Below, one piece after another: positions 1 through 7,760 of a stretch of 27,903 bases of DNA; position 1 is the first letter of the stretch, and each line of letters begins with the position of its first letter. Made by a program: the position numbers and the translations under genes. The notes beneath the pieces are model-generated. The model worked only from the letters and a program-made list of their open reading frames with translations. It ran no database searches and was not told the origin of the DNA. Origin of the DNA: JBDSZL01 sp039925145 (GTDB lineage: Bacteria > Acidobacteriota > Vicinamibacteria > Vicinamibacterales > SCN-69-37); the NCBI GenBank assembly GCA_039925145.1, contig JBDSZL010000026.1:1-27903 (forward strand), written 5' to 3'.

Positions 1-69
1 GCTCCACTCCTCGTCACTCACATCACTCGGGTAGGCAGTGGATCGCGGACGGGGAATGCGCTTGGCCAT
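1..69 (-). CDS. IS5-family-like transposase, N-terminal 23 codons only
   Basis: The first 23 residues read MAKRIPRPR...YPSDVSDEEW. The YPSD(V/L)(S/T)DEEW pattern near the N-terminus is typical of IS5-family (IS427/IS1031-like) transposases. The ATG follows AAGGAGGG at good spacing. The gene runs off the window, so the DDE catalytic residues cannot be checked. It differs from the matching 23 codons of the right-hand copy at 21 of 69 bases, so these are diverged relatives and not a fresh duplication. Confidence 0.75.
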   Translation of the reverse strand, partial: MAKRIPRPRSTAYPSDVSDEEWS

Positions 70-124
70 CCCTCCTTGTGCCAAATTCCCGCGCCCAGTA
101 CAAGAGAAAGTACATAACAGGCTC
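1..124 (-). mobile_element. IS5-family-like insertion sequence, left end of window (partial)
   Basis: The outer end of an insertion sequence that points out of the window. Read on the minus strand it begins with GAGCCTGTTATG (124 down to 113), the same 12 bases that begin the IS at the right edge. It continues through a short leader with a good ribosome binding site (AAGGAGGG) into a transposase start at 69. The flanking bases just outside are TA (125-126), consistent with the short TA-type target duplications of some IS5 subgroups. The other IS end lies outside the window, so size and family cannot be confirmed. Confidence 0.75.
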
Positions 125-129
125 TAGAC

Positions 130-325
130 GTGCCCGACTCACAAAGAGTGAAGAGCGAACTTCAGGCGCGCATCGACGCCATCCAGAACGCTCACGGCGT
201 GCGGAGAATCACGCTCGAGCAGGCCGCCAGGAGTGTCGGCGTCCTATCGCTCAGCGCAACCAACGACAACCTCATGTGGGCGCACTACACCACGCAGCAC
301 ACGGGATTCGTAATCGGCTTTCCGA
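130..325 (+). pseudogene. DUF2971-like gene fragment (5' part)
   Basis: This frame encodes a stretch ending VLSLSATNDNLMWAHYTTQH followed by TGFVIGF. That matches the conserved core of DUF2971 proteins, where a Leu-Ser-x-x-x-(D/N) segment is followed by MWxHYxxxHxGxxxGF. After about position 320 the match stops and the frame reads antisense through the neighbouring DUF2442 gene. No clear start codon is kept, because the IS end lies only a few bases upstream. DUF2971 proteins occur in defence and accessory islands; their biochemical role is unknown to me. I read this as a remnant truncated at both ends. Confidence 0.6.
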
Positions 326-629
326 AATCCCGCTCCACAAGAGCGGGCACGTACACATCGACATCGAGCGCCGGCCAGAGGAGTGCGTCGCCGGCTGGGG
401 ACAGCGTCATCGACTCCAAGTCAGGGGCAGGCGTGCGTTCAAGGCCTGGAATCACACGCCGAGGAATCGCCATCGATCCGCCCCCACGGAAGGTCAGGAT
501 TACGGCATCCGACGTGCCGTCGTACCGTGCATCAACGAGGGACGACGCATCCAGCGCCTGGGTCTCGCCACGTGCTCGTGCCGCCTGGAAGCGGGTGCGA
601 TCGGTTGGGGCTAGTCTGTCCGCAGTCAT
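285..629 (-). CDS. DUF2442 domain protein, C-terminus altered
   Basis: A 114-residue protein matching the DUF2442 layout. It has an N-terminal helix (FQAARARGE), a beta segment YDGTSDAVILTFRGG, then SMAIPRRVIPGLERTPAPDL, LSPAGDALLWPALDVDVYVP and ALVERDFG. The family is small and often sits beside toxin-antitoxin and DUF4160-like genes; a DNA-binding or antitoxin-like role has been suggested but is not established. The ATG at 629 gives full N-terminal coverage. After ERDFG (about 325) the last residues KPITNPVCCVV come from reading the opposite strand of the DUF2971 fragment. The natural C-terminus is therefore lost and replaced, although the core fold is probably intact. Confidence 0.7.
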   Translation of the reverse strand: MTADRLAPTDRTRFQAARARGETQALDASSLVDARYDGTSDAVILTFRGGGSMAIPRRVIPGLERTPAPDLESMTLSPAGDALLWPALDVDVYVPALVERDFGKPITNPVCCVV

Positions 630-745
630 CGGTTTCTGGCGGCTTCAGGGGAGGTGAGGATTATACCGAAGGCCTTAGTTATGGCAGGGCGCGAAGGGGA
701 AGGGGCTGGCAGAGGTTCGTGTTCAGTAGAATTAAATATTACTTA

Positions 746-757
746 ATATCATGATAT
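746..757. promoter_or_regulatory. Perfect palindrome, candidate AbiEi autoregulatory operator
   Basis: ATATCATGATAT is a perfect 12-bp palindrome in an AT-rich island (about 729-762) directly upstream of the AbiEi start in otherwise GC-rich DNA. A possible -10 (TATATT, 755-760) overlaps its right arm and would place transcription start at or near the GTG at 768, giving a nearly leaderless message. AbiEi-type antitoxins are known to repress their own operon through inverted repeats, so this is the natural candidate site. Binding is inferred. Confidence 0.45.
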
Positions 758-767
758 ATTTAACGAT

Positions 768-1835
768 GTGCCCCCTGACATTGAGGCCCTCGCGCGTGAA
801 CGTTTGATGGAGTGGTTGCCCGGCGCCAAGATCGAGCGTGCGCCGGACGCCGCGGTCGATGGGGTACTCGTGTGGCAGGGGCCTCGGGGAACGATCCGAT
901 ACGTGATCGAATTCAAGAAGCACCTTCCCCAGCAGGACATTCAAGTGCTTGCGCGCCGATTGGAGCAGCACGCTAAGGATCTGCCCAAGACGAAGGCGGT
1001 GGCGAGGCCGCTACTCCTGGCTCCCTACGTACCGCCGAAGCAGGCGGCGTTCTTGCGCGGTCGCGGAATCAACTACGCCGACGAAGTGGGCAACGCATAC
1101 TTGCAGGCCCCCGGAGTGCTCGTGCACATCGAGGGCAGGCGCCCAGCGGTGACCACAACAGCGCGAGGTGGCATCACGAAAGGCTGGGTGAAGGTGACGC
1201 TCGCCGGTCTGCTCAATCCGGCGCTTTTTGAGGGCCCGTATCACCAACTGGCCGCCGCTGCTGGCGTGACGGCGCCGACAGTCATGACGTGTCTCCGGGA
1301 CCTCCAACGTCGTGGCCTGATCGACGGGCGGAGACCACGACGACGACTGGTGGGTCGCCGGGAACTGCTCCCGTTGTGGACGCAAGCGTATGTGAACACG
1401 CTTCGTCCTCGCCTGGCCGAACGTCGCTTCCGCATGATGACGGCGGACGATCCCCAAGCCGTTCTGGCACGAATGAACGACGTCTTCATGGCCCATCGCA
1501 TTGGGTGGTGCCTGACGGGAGCAGCCGCAGCACTCGAACTGACGCACTATTACCGAGCGGGAGTGGTGGAGATCTACGCTGCGCCTCGGGCTTTCACCGA
1601 CGTGATCGCTCGCCAGTTGAAAGCGCAACCCACGGAAGGTGAGGCGAATTTTGTCGTGATCGAGCCACCGATTCCTGGTGTCGTGCCCGCACCCACGGCA
1701 CACAAGAGGCCTCTCCCGATGGCCCCCGCGCTCCTGGCCTACGCCGAACTTCGATTCCATGGCACGGGACAAGCTGACGAAGCGGCCGAACTGCTGCTGC
1801 CGTTGATTGAGGGTCGAGATGACGCGACCACTTGA
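768..1835 (+). CDS. Type IV TA antitoxin, AbiEi family, with nuclease-like N-terminus
   Basis: A 355-residue protein of the group annotated as type IV toxin-antitoxin AbiEi family antitoxins. Residues 1-130 look like a restriction-endonuclease-type fold: D31 is followed by strand YVIEFKK with E48 and K50, a D...ExK arrangement, then LLLAPYVPP and INYADEVGNAY. Residues 141-195 form a winged helix-turn-helix (AAGVTAPTVMTCLRDLQRRG), and the rest is the AbiEi C-terminal region. The protein should repress its operon and neutralise the downstream nucleotidyltransferase without a stable complex, as in AbiE systems. GTG at 768 is the only in-frame start close to the palindrome and has no Shine-Dalgarno. 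The gene overlaps the next one by 17 bases, indicating one operon. Whether the D...ExK residues are catalytic is unknown. Confidence 0.8.
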   Translation: MPPDIEALARERLMEWLPGAKIERAPDAAVDGVLVWQGPRGTIRYVIEFKKHLPQQDIQVLARRLEQHAKDLPKTKAVARPLLLAPYVPPKQAAFLRGRGINYADEVGNAYLQAPGVLVHIEGRRPAVTTTARGGITKGWVKVTLAGLLNPALFEGPYHQLAAAAGVTAPTVMTCLRDLQRRGLIDGRRPRRRLVGRRELLPLWTQAYVNTLRPRLAERRFRMMTADDPQAVLARMNDVFMAHRIGWCLTGAAAALELTHYYRAGVVEIYAAPRAFTDVIARQLKAQPTEGEANFVVIEPPIPGVVPAPTAHKRPLPMAPALLAYAELRFHGTGQADEAAELLLPLIEGRDDATT

Positions 1836-2616
1836 TCCGAGTCTCGTCGAGACCGTGATCGCCCTGATCGACGGACTCGAGCACGCGAACGTTCGCTACT
1901 GCCTCATCGGCGCGCTGGTGCCGGAACTGCTCTTGAAGACACCGCCGCCGAGGAGGACCAACGACGCCGACGCTGTCGTGCAGGTCGAGACGCTCGAGGA
2001 CTTCGAACGCGTGAAGGGCGTCCTTGAACTCAGACAATACGGGTTCACCCGAACGCGCGGACCGTTTCGCATGGAGCGCGGCGCCGGGAAAATCGACGTA
2101 CTGCCGTACAGCAAAACACTCGCCCCTAATGGCCTGCTGCGTGTTCCGCCGAGCACGCCGTTCAACATGCTCGGCTTCGACAAGGTTCACAGGTCCCAGA
2201 CGCGGGTCGCGATCGACAGTGGGCGAACGGTGCCGCTGGTCACGATCCCGCTCTACGTGCTGCTGAAAATCGTCGCTTACTCAGACCGGCGCGAACCCCG
2301 GGATCCAGCGGGCGTGCTGCACTGTCTCCTGTTTTACGAAGAGGACTCCGAGCGTCTGTACGGTGTGGAACACGACGGGGCGCTCATCGACTTCGACGTG
2401 GCCGGCGCATATCTGCTCGGCTTGGATGGCCGCACGCTTGTTGACGCGCCGCTGGCCACGGTGATTGACCCTTTTCTGACCGCGCTGAGCGATCCGGAAT
2501 CACCGCTTGGGTTTCAAACGGTCCGCGAATATCGCGGTGGGACATCCAACGACTCCTGGCGCTCACAGACCGCGCGACTCTTCCGCGCCTACCGAGACGG
2601 GCTCGGGACTGGATGA
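1819..2616 (+). CDS. AbiEii-like nucleotidyltransferase toxin
   Basis: A 265-residue protein with the nucleotidyltransferase signature of AbiEii/AbiGii-type toxins. LIGALVPELL (G31) is followed by RRTNDADAVV (D49 and D51), with a third acidic residue in KIDVLPY (D93). These toxins use a DNA polymerase beta-like fold and arrest growth; related MenT toxins add nucleotides to tRNA acceptor ends. The ATG at 1819 is preferred over an in-frame TTG at 1807 because it lies within the AbiEi 3' end, giving a translationally coupled 17-base overlap. All three metal-binding acids are present, so the toxin looks intact. The next frame begins with an ATGA overlap at 2613. The C-terminal half is not one I can align residue by residue. 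Confidence 0.75.
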   Translation: MTRPLDPSLVETVIALIDGLEHANVRYCLIGALVPELLLKTPPPRRTNDADAVVQVETLEDFERVKGVLELRQYGFTRTRGPFRMERGAGKIDVLPYSKTLAPNGLLRVPPSTPFNMLGFDKVHRSQTRVAIDSGRTVPLVTIPLYVLLKIVAYSDRREPRDPAGVLHCLLFYEEDSERLYGVEHDGALIDFDVAGAYLLGLDGRTLVDAPLATVIDPFLTALSDPESPLGFQTVREYRGGTSNDSWRSQTARLFRAYRDGLGTG

Positions 2617-3243
2617 CATTTCGCCGGTCTCTTGGCGACTTCGGTTTTGGTGCGCTTCTGCTCGCGTTCCCCGCGGACGACAAGCCTCCGTCAGGAATCA
2701 GCAGCGATTCGGATGGCTGTCGTATTCGAGGAGCCAACAGGCCGTTCAGTGGAGGTCACGATCTTGAACAGATCCTCGTACGCCTCGCAAGACGCGTCGA
2801 TCGGCATATCGAGCGAGACATCCAAGAGCCTCGGCTTCAGGTATGCGTTCGCCGCCCGTGGTGAGAATGACAAGATGCGCCTGGCCATCGAGCAGTGGTG
2901 GGCGTCGAGCGCCGACCGTCCGTCATGGGAAGACAAACCGGGCGACATGCTCGAACGGCACCTGCGCGAAATCGCCACGGCCGTCATCGTCTTTGCCGAA
3001 CAGAGCCTCCGCGACCACGCTGCCAGCGGACATGCCTGGACCATTAAGCGCAAGGAGGAGTTGCAGGAAGCGGAAAGGCGACGAATTGCCGAAGAGGAAC
3101 GCCAACGGGCCGAACGCCAGGCCAAACTGGAACACGCGCGCATCGACCATCTGCTGGCGCAGGCGCAGGCCCTGCATCAGGCAGAGCAGATTCGGGCCTA
3201 CGTCAAGGCTGTTCAGATTCTGGCTCAACGAGAGCGCCAGTAC
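2613..3243 (+). pseudogene. Decayed coiled-coil accessory protein
   Basis: From about 2713 one frame reads MAVVFEEPTGRSVEVTILN, then RLAIEQWWAS, WEDKPGDMLERHLREIATAV, and a charged coiled coil (about 3040-3240: KRKEELQEAERRRIAEEERQ and onward to HQAEQIRAYVKAVQILAQ). This resembles hypothetical proteins of accessory regions that pair a small alpha/beta domain with a Glu/Arg-rich coiled coil and a RIRAY-type ending. The likely N-terminal part starts at an ATGA overlap at 2613 but in a different frame, and its product ends at 2864. After about 3243 the open frame drifts into unrelated sequence under the hig promoter. I call it frameshifted at the 5' end and truncated at the 3' end. Function unknown. 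Confidence 0.5.
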
Positions 3244-3346
3244 CGTTCACGCGACGTCGGTGGACACACCAGAGGCGTACGGAAGCGAACAAACGACGAA
3301 TTTGATGAATTTAGCTTTATTTATGTGACATCTAGCTGCTGTTTAC

Positions 3347-3406
3347 ATCTGTTCGTATTGGGAGCATTGTACTTGCACTCAAGTTGGGAACAGATATATC
3401 CTATCC
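3347..3406 (+). promoter_or_regulatory. hig promoter with two inverted operator half-sites
   Basis: ATCTGTTC (3347-3354) and its exact inverted copy GAACAGAT (3388-3395) face each other with centres 41 bp apart, close to four helical turns. Between and overlapping them is a candidate promoter: TTGCAC (3373-3378), a 16-bp spacer, and TATATC (3395-3400), whose expected start point falls on the HigB ATG at 3407. No Shine-Dalgarno precedes that ATG, so the message may be leaderless. The segment 3300-3410 is much more AT-rich than its surroundings. The HTH domain of the downstream antitoxin is the likely ligand (inference). Confidence 0.5.
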
Positions 3407-3700
3407 ATGCGAATCATTGCCAAGAGGGCGCTTCGGGAGTTTTGGCAGAAACATCCGGACGCCGAGGAGCCGCTCCTGGCCTGGTACCGGGAGGCAGAGC
3501 AGGAGGACTGGGACACGCCGGCCAAGGTCAAGATGAAATACCGCAGCGCCAGCATCGTCGGCGACAGCCGAGTGATCTTCAACATCAAGGGAAACGACTA
3601 TCGCCTGGTGGTCAAGATCAACTACCCGTACCGCGTTGTCTACATCAGGTTTGTTGGCACCCATGCTGAGTACGACCGGGTTGACGTAGAGGAGGTGTAG
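3407..3700 (+). CDS. higB: HigB-type mRNA interferase toxin
   Basis: A 97-residue protein of the HigB toxin family (RelE/ParE-like fold): MRIIAKRALREFW, LLAWYREAEQEDWDTPAKVK, ASIVGDSRVIFNIKGNDYRL, VVKINYPYRVVYIRFVGTH, AEYDRVDVEEV. This matches the full length and block order of HigB proteins of the MqsR-independent, host-inhibition type. They cleave translated mRNA on the ribosome. The toxin gene precedes the antitoxin gene, the normal order for hig loci, with only two bases between stop and next start. GAGGAGGT near the end of higB serves as ribosome binding site for the antitoxin. No lesions are visible. Confidence 0.88.
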   Translation: MRIIAKRALREFWQKHPDAEEPLLAWYREAEQEDWDTPAKVKMKYRSASIVGDSRVIFNIKGNDYRLVVKINYPYRVVYIRFVGTHAEYDRVDVEEV

Positions 3701-3702
3701 CC

Positions 3703-4923
3703 ATGGCAAAGATCAAAGCAATTCGGAACGATGCGGACTACAACGCCGCACTCACCCGCATCGACGCGCTCATGGACGCCGAGCCAGGCACGCCTGAAGG
3801 TGACGAACTGGACGTCCTCACCGACCTCGTCGAGCACTTCGAGGAGAAGGATGTTCCCCTCGGGTTCCCCAGCGCCGTTGCGGCCATCGAGTTTCGTCTC
3901 GCGCAGGCGGGGTTGTCGCAGCGGGATCTCATCCCTTTCATAGGGAGTCGCGCAAAAGTATCCGAGGTGCTGTCCGGCAAGCGGACGCTGACGATGCCGA
4001 TGGCGCGCGCCCTTCATGAACACTTTGGGATTCCGGCGGAGGTCCTTCTGCAACAGGCTGGCGCAAGGTTCAGTGAGCCGTTGAAGGATCTGGAATGGGA
4101 TCGCTTCCCGTTGAAGGCCATGGCGGCGCTTGGGTGGTTACCTCCTGCGCGAAACATGACATCTCGAGCGAAAGAAGTGATCAGCGAACTTGTCCGAAAG
4201 GCCGGCGGGCCTGAAGTCGCGGGAGCTGTTCTCTATCGAAAGAATGATCACGCGCGGGCCAACGCGAAAACAGACCCATACGCGCTTAAGGCCTGGTGCT
4301 GGAAGGTACTTGCAGAGGCGAACGAAACCCGACCCTCCGTTTCCTATGAGCCCGGGACCGTCACGCTCGAGTTCTTGCGTCAACTCGCTCGCCTCAGTTG
4401 GCTCGAGGAGGGTCCTCGGTTGGCCAAGGAAGTCCTGGCCAAGCACGGAATCCCATTCGTGACCGTTCCCCACTTGCCCAAGACGCATCTGGACGGAGCA
4501 GCCCTCAGACTTGGTGATGGAACCCCAGTGATCGGTCTGACTTTGCGTTATGACCGGATCGATAATTTCTGGTTTTGCCTCTTGCATGAGCTGGCACACG
4601 TTGGCCGCCACATGGACGGCGACGGCGACGCGGCGTTTGTGGACGACCTTACGTTGCGCGATGTGGAGGGTGTCCGCGAAGATCCGAAGGAGACTCAGGC
4701 CGACGAGTGGGCTGAGGAAGCCCTCATTCCCCGAGCCATCTGGGAGACCAGCGCCGTCCGTCAAGAAGCGACCTCTACATCGGTCATCAACCTTGCAAAC
4801 GCGCTGCAAATCCATCCAGCGATTGTGGCCGGCAAGATCCGTCACGAGCAGAGGAACTATCGCTTGTTGTCGCAGTTCGTCGGAACAGGCGAGGTCCGGC
4901 GCCAGTTCGGGTTGGCTGGCTAG
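3703..4923 (+). CDS. HigA antitoxin fused to ImmA/IrrE-type metallopeptidase domain
   Basis: A 406-residue fusion. Residues 1-115 are HigA-like: an acidic N-terminus and an XRE helix-turn-helix (about 61-115; AQAGLSQRDLIPFIGSRAKV, SEVLSGKRTLTMPMARAL). The C-terminal part is an ImmA/IrrE (DUF955) zinc peptidase domain with HELAH at 295-299 and a downstream PKETQADEWAEEALIP block, where E330 is a candidate third zinc ligand. ImmA-type peptidases cleave repressors during stress, so the protein could bind the operator upstream, neutralise HigB and sense or self-process. Ordinary HigA proteins are about 100-140 residues, so the extra 270 or so residues are unusual for a hig pair, though HTH-ImmA fusions are common on their own. 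ATG at 3703 has a strong GAGGAGGT ribosome site. Confidence 0.85.
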   Translation: MAKIKAIRNDADYNAALTRIDALMDAEPGTPEGDELDVLTDLVEHFEEKDVPLGFPSAVAAIEFRLAQAGLSQRDLIPFIGSRAKVSEVLSGKRTLTMPMARALHEHFGIPAEVLLQQAGARFSEPLKDLEWDRFPLKAMAALGWLPPARNMTSRAKEVISELVRKAGGPEVAGAVLYRKNDHARANAKTDPYALKAWCWKVLAEANETRPSVSYEPGTVTLEFLRQLARLSWLEEGPRLAKEVLAKHGIPFVTVPHLPKTHLDGAALRLGDGTPVIGLTLRYDRIDNFWFCLLHELAHVGRHMDGDGDAAFVDDLTLRDVEGVREDPKETQADEWAEEALIPRAIWETSAVRQEATSTSVINLANALQIHPAIVAGKIRHEQRNYRLLSQFVGTGEVRRQFGLAG

Positions 4924-4953
4924 TTAAGAGAATCTCTCCTGCGAATTGTCACA

Positions 4954-5382
4954 TTGGAAAATGTCGTCTCTTTCGCTGTTGACCATCAGCGGGCGGTAGA
5001 GGGCGGTCTACTTCTGTCGGGGCAGTTCACGCACCGCCGTGGTGTTGTGCTCGGAGGCGGCTGGTTTTATCAGTCAGCGTCGAGATCCATCGCTGTTGAT
5101 GTGATCGAATGTGACGTGGCGTCGCTCAGCGGACAGGTGACCGTCCCAACGAACTTCCTTTCGTTGATGACGCCTGCCAGCCGGACGTGGCCGTACTTCT
5201 CCGAGCTGTGGACGCCGTCTCAGGTCGATCTCGTCATTGCAGACGATGAATGGGTTGAGGTCCGCTTGCGGCCGACCGACGACGACGCGCGCGTGTTCCT
5301 TGAGACCTGTGGTCGCATGGGCGTTCCTGCCGTCCTTGAACGGTCACGCTCTGGACGCGGCGGCTCGGCTCGTACGTGCTGA
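4954..5382 (+). pseudogene. Unrecognised ORF front joined to primase-domain fragment
   Basis: An open frame of 142 codons starting at TTG. The first 100 or so residues (FTHRRGVVLGGGWFYQSASR, VTVPTNFLSLMTPASRTWPY) match no family I know. From about 5270 the frame changes character to DARVFLETCGRMGVPAVLER followed by SRSGRGG, a clear piece of the archaeo-eukaryotic primase (AEP) domain of TOTE-type proteins that continues downstream in another frame. The unknown front has therefore replaced the start of the primase gene, including the hhhDhD metal motif expected just before this point. The frame ends at 5380-5382 after the next lesion. Confidence 0.5.
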
Positions 5383-6749
5383 CCGAATCGATGGAACGGC
5401 GGCCCGACATCGGGTTCGAGTCGTACGACCGCTTCTTTCCAAGTCAGGACACGCTGCCACAGGGTGGATTCGGGAATCTCATCGCCCTCCCGTTGCAGAA
5501 GAAGGCCCGCGAGCACGGCAACAGCGTGTTCATTGACGCGGAGCTGATTCCGTACGTCGACCAGTGGGCGTGTCTGTCCACGATTCGCAAGATGTCACGC
5601 GCTCAGGTCGAAGCCCTTGTTGCCGAAGGCGAGCGACACGGTCGCATCGTCGGGCTTCGTCTGCCAAGAGACGAGGACGATCTCGAGCCGTGGAAGGCGA
5701 CACCCTCGCGTCGGCGGGTAAGACCACCAGTGGAGGGCGCACTGCCTGAGTCGGTCGAGTTGGTACTCGGTAACGAGATCTACGTTCCCAAAGAGCGGTT
5801 GAGTCCTTGGCTTCGAAATCACCTTGTCCGGCTCGCCGCGTTTCAGAACCCGGAGTTCTACAGGTCGCAGGCGATGCGCCTGCCCACGTATGGCAAACCG
5901 CGCATCGTGTCGTGCGCCGAGGACCACACGGCGCACATTGGTCTGCCGCGGGGCTGCCTGGACGATCTGCGGCAGCTCCTCGACGAGCTGAAGATCGCTT
6001 GCTCGATTCGCGACGAGCGCTGTCCAGGCGAACCGATAGACACGACATTCCACGGGACCCTTCGGCCGGAGCAAGAGAAAGCCGCGAACGCGCTGTTGCC
6101 CCATGAGACCGGTGTTCTGGCCGCGACGACTGCATTCGGGAAGACGGTCGTGGCCGCATGGCTGATCGCCGAGCGCGGCGTAAACGCCATCGTGCTCGTG
6201 CATCGACGTCAACTGCTCGACCAGTGGGTTGAACGACTCTCGACGTTCCTGAACGTGTCGCCGGCCTCGATTGGTCGAATCGGTGGAGGTCGGAATAAGC
6301 CAACCGGCAGAATCGACGTTGCTGTCATTCAGAGTCTGGTCCGGAAAGGCGTCGTCGATGACCGAGTCGGCAACTACGGACATCTCATCGTCGACGAGTG
6401 CCACCATCTGTCGGCTCACAGCTTCGAACAGGTCGCCCGCCGTGCAAAAGCGCGATTCGTGCTTGGACTGTCCGCGACAGTCACGCGAAAAGACGGCCAC
6501 CAGCCGATCATCTTCATGCAGTGCGGACCGATCCGGTATCGCGTCGATGCCCGGGCCCAGGCCGCGCTTCGGCCCTTCAGGCACTCGGTGATCGTGTGTC
6601 CGACGTCCTTTGCGCCCACGGCCGTCGACACGCCTGACAAGCGAGTGCAGTTTCAGTCGCTTTACACAGCGCTCGTGAACGACAGCGCGCGGAATCGCGC
6701 GATCTGTGACGACGTCATTGAGGTCGTGCGCGCCGGTCGATCGCCATTA
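5270..6749 (+). pseudogene. TOTE-type AEP primase/SF2 helicase, 5' segment, disrupted
   Basis: The primase part continues as RLGSYVLTESMERRPDIGFE, SYDRFFPSQDTLPQGGFGNL and DQWACLSTIRKMS, the hallmark blocks of the AEP domain of TOTE conflict systems. It is followed by an SF2 helicase: TAFGKT (Walker A), VLVHRRQLLDQWVERL, VDECHH (motif II) and LGLSATVTRKDGHQP. At about 5357-5372 the reading frame jumps and the segment that should join SRSGRGG to RLGSYVL is missing; relatives carry a conserved His-x-Trp active-site motif there. The helicase frame itself is open up to 6749, where an IS630 element is inserted. Rejoining 6749 to 7763 restores SPLVLTERHEHL exactly. The primase half is dead; the helicase half was intact until the IS arrived. 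Confidence 0.78.
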
Positions 6750-7760
6750 ATCCCGGTTCCCACTTGCGTGGCCGGAAGGACTGTACTTCAATGGCCGCAT
6801 GCCGAATCCGTATGACCCGGAGCTTCGGAAGCGGGCGGTGATGGCGTACGAACGGGGCGAGGGCTCGTATGCGCAGGTGGCAGCGCTCTTCGATTTAAAC
6901 CACCGCACCCTGGAGCGCTGGGTGGCGCGCTGGCGGGTGTCGTACTCGGTGGCGCCGCAGCCGCGCGGCGGCGGCTGGCACTCGCCGATTGACGTCGCGG
7001 TGCTCCGGGTCCTCGCGCGGGAGGGACCGGATGCGACGATCGCCGAAATGTGTGCCGAATATAACCGCCGGGCCCGGCGCGCCCTGCGGACGAGCCCAGC
7101 CGCGTTCCACCGCGCGCTGGTCCGCGAGGGCTTCGTGCATAAAAAAAACGGCCGCGGCCGAGTGAAATCGACCGGCCGGATGTGGTGGCCCAGCGCGCCG
7201 CGTTCCTGAGGTGGCAGCGCCGGCAGGATCCGGACCGCTTGGTGTTTCTCGATGAAGCGGGCGCGAATCTCGCGATGGGGCGCTCGCACGTGTGGGTGTT
7301 GCGCGGCGCCGAATACGTCGAACCCCGCCCCATGAACTGGGGCGACAACCTCACGCTGGTGGGTGCGATTCGCCGCACCGGCTGGGTGGTGCTGAATACG
7401 AAGTGGCGCGCCATGAACAAGATCGCCTTCATTGCGTGGGTCCGGGACCGCCTCGCGCCCCGGTTGCGGGCCGGCGACATCGTGGTGCTCGACAACCTGC
7501 AAGCGCACAAGGCCCCGGAGGTCCGCTTCTGGATCGAACTGCGGGGCGCCCGCGTGAAGCGGTTGCCACCGTACTCGCACGACTTCAATCCGATCGAGCC
7601 GGTGTGGGGCCTCGTGAAAAAACGGATTCGCGACTATGCCCCGCGTACGGGGCCGGCGCTGCGCCAGGTCGCGCGCGCCGCGCGCCATGCCGTCACGCCG
7701 TTCCATTGTCAGCAATTCTTCGCGCATGCGGGGTACGGCCATTCAACTGGGAACCGGGAT
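6750..7760 (+). mobile_element. IS630-family insertion sequence, complete
   Basis: A 1011-bp element with imperfect terminal inverted repeats (left ATCCCGGTTCCCACTTG; right end, reverse complement, ATCCCGGTTCCCAGTTG). It is flanked by the dinucleotide TA (6748-6749 and 7761-7762), the target duplication typical of the IS630/Tc1/mariner superfamily. It carries one transposase in two overlapping frames. Removing the element plus one TA restores an uninterrupted helicase reading frame, so insertion was precise and recent relative to decay of that gene. Confidence 0.93.

Noticed and set aside
78..614. Plus-strand frames starting in the IS end
   Set aside because: They read the IS terminus and the antisense of DUF2442; no family features apart from the DUF2971 fragment already listed.
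5595..6584. 329-codon minus-strand frame over the helicase
   Set aside because: Antisense shadow; the helicase motifs lie on the plus strand.
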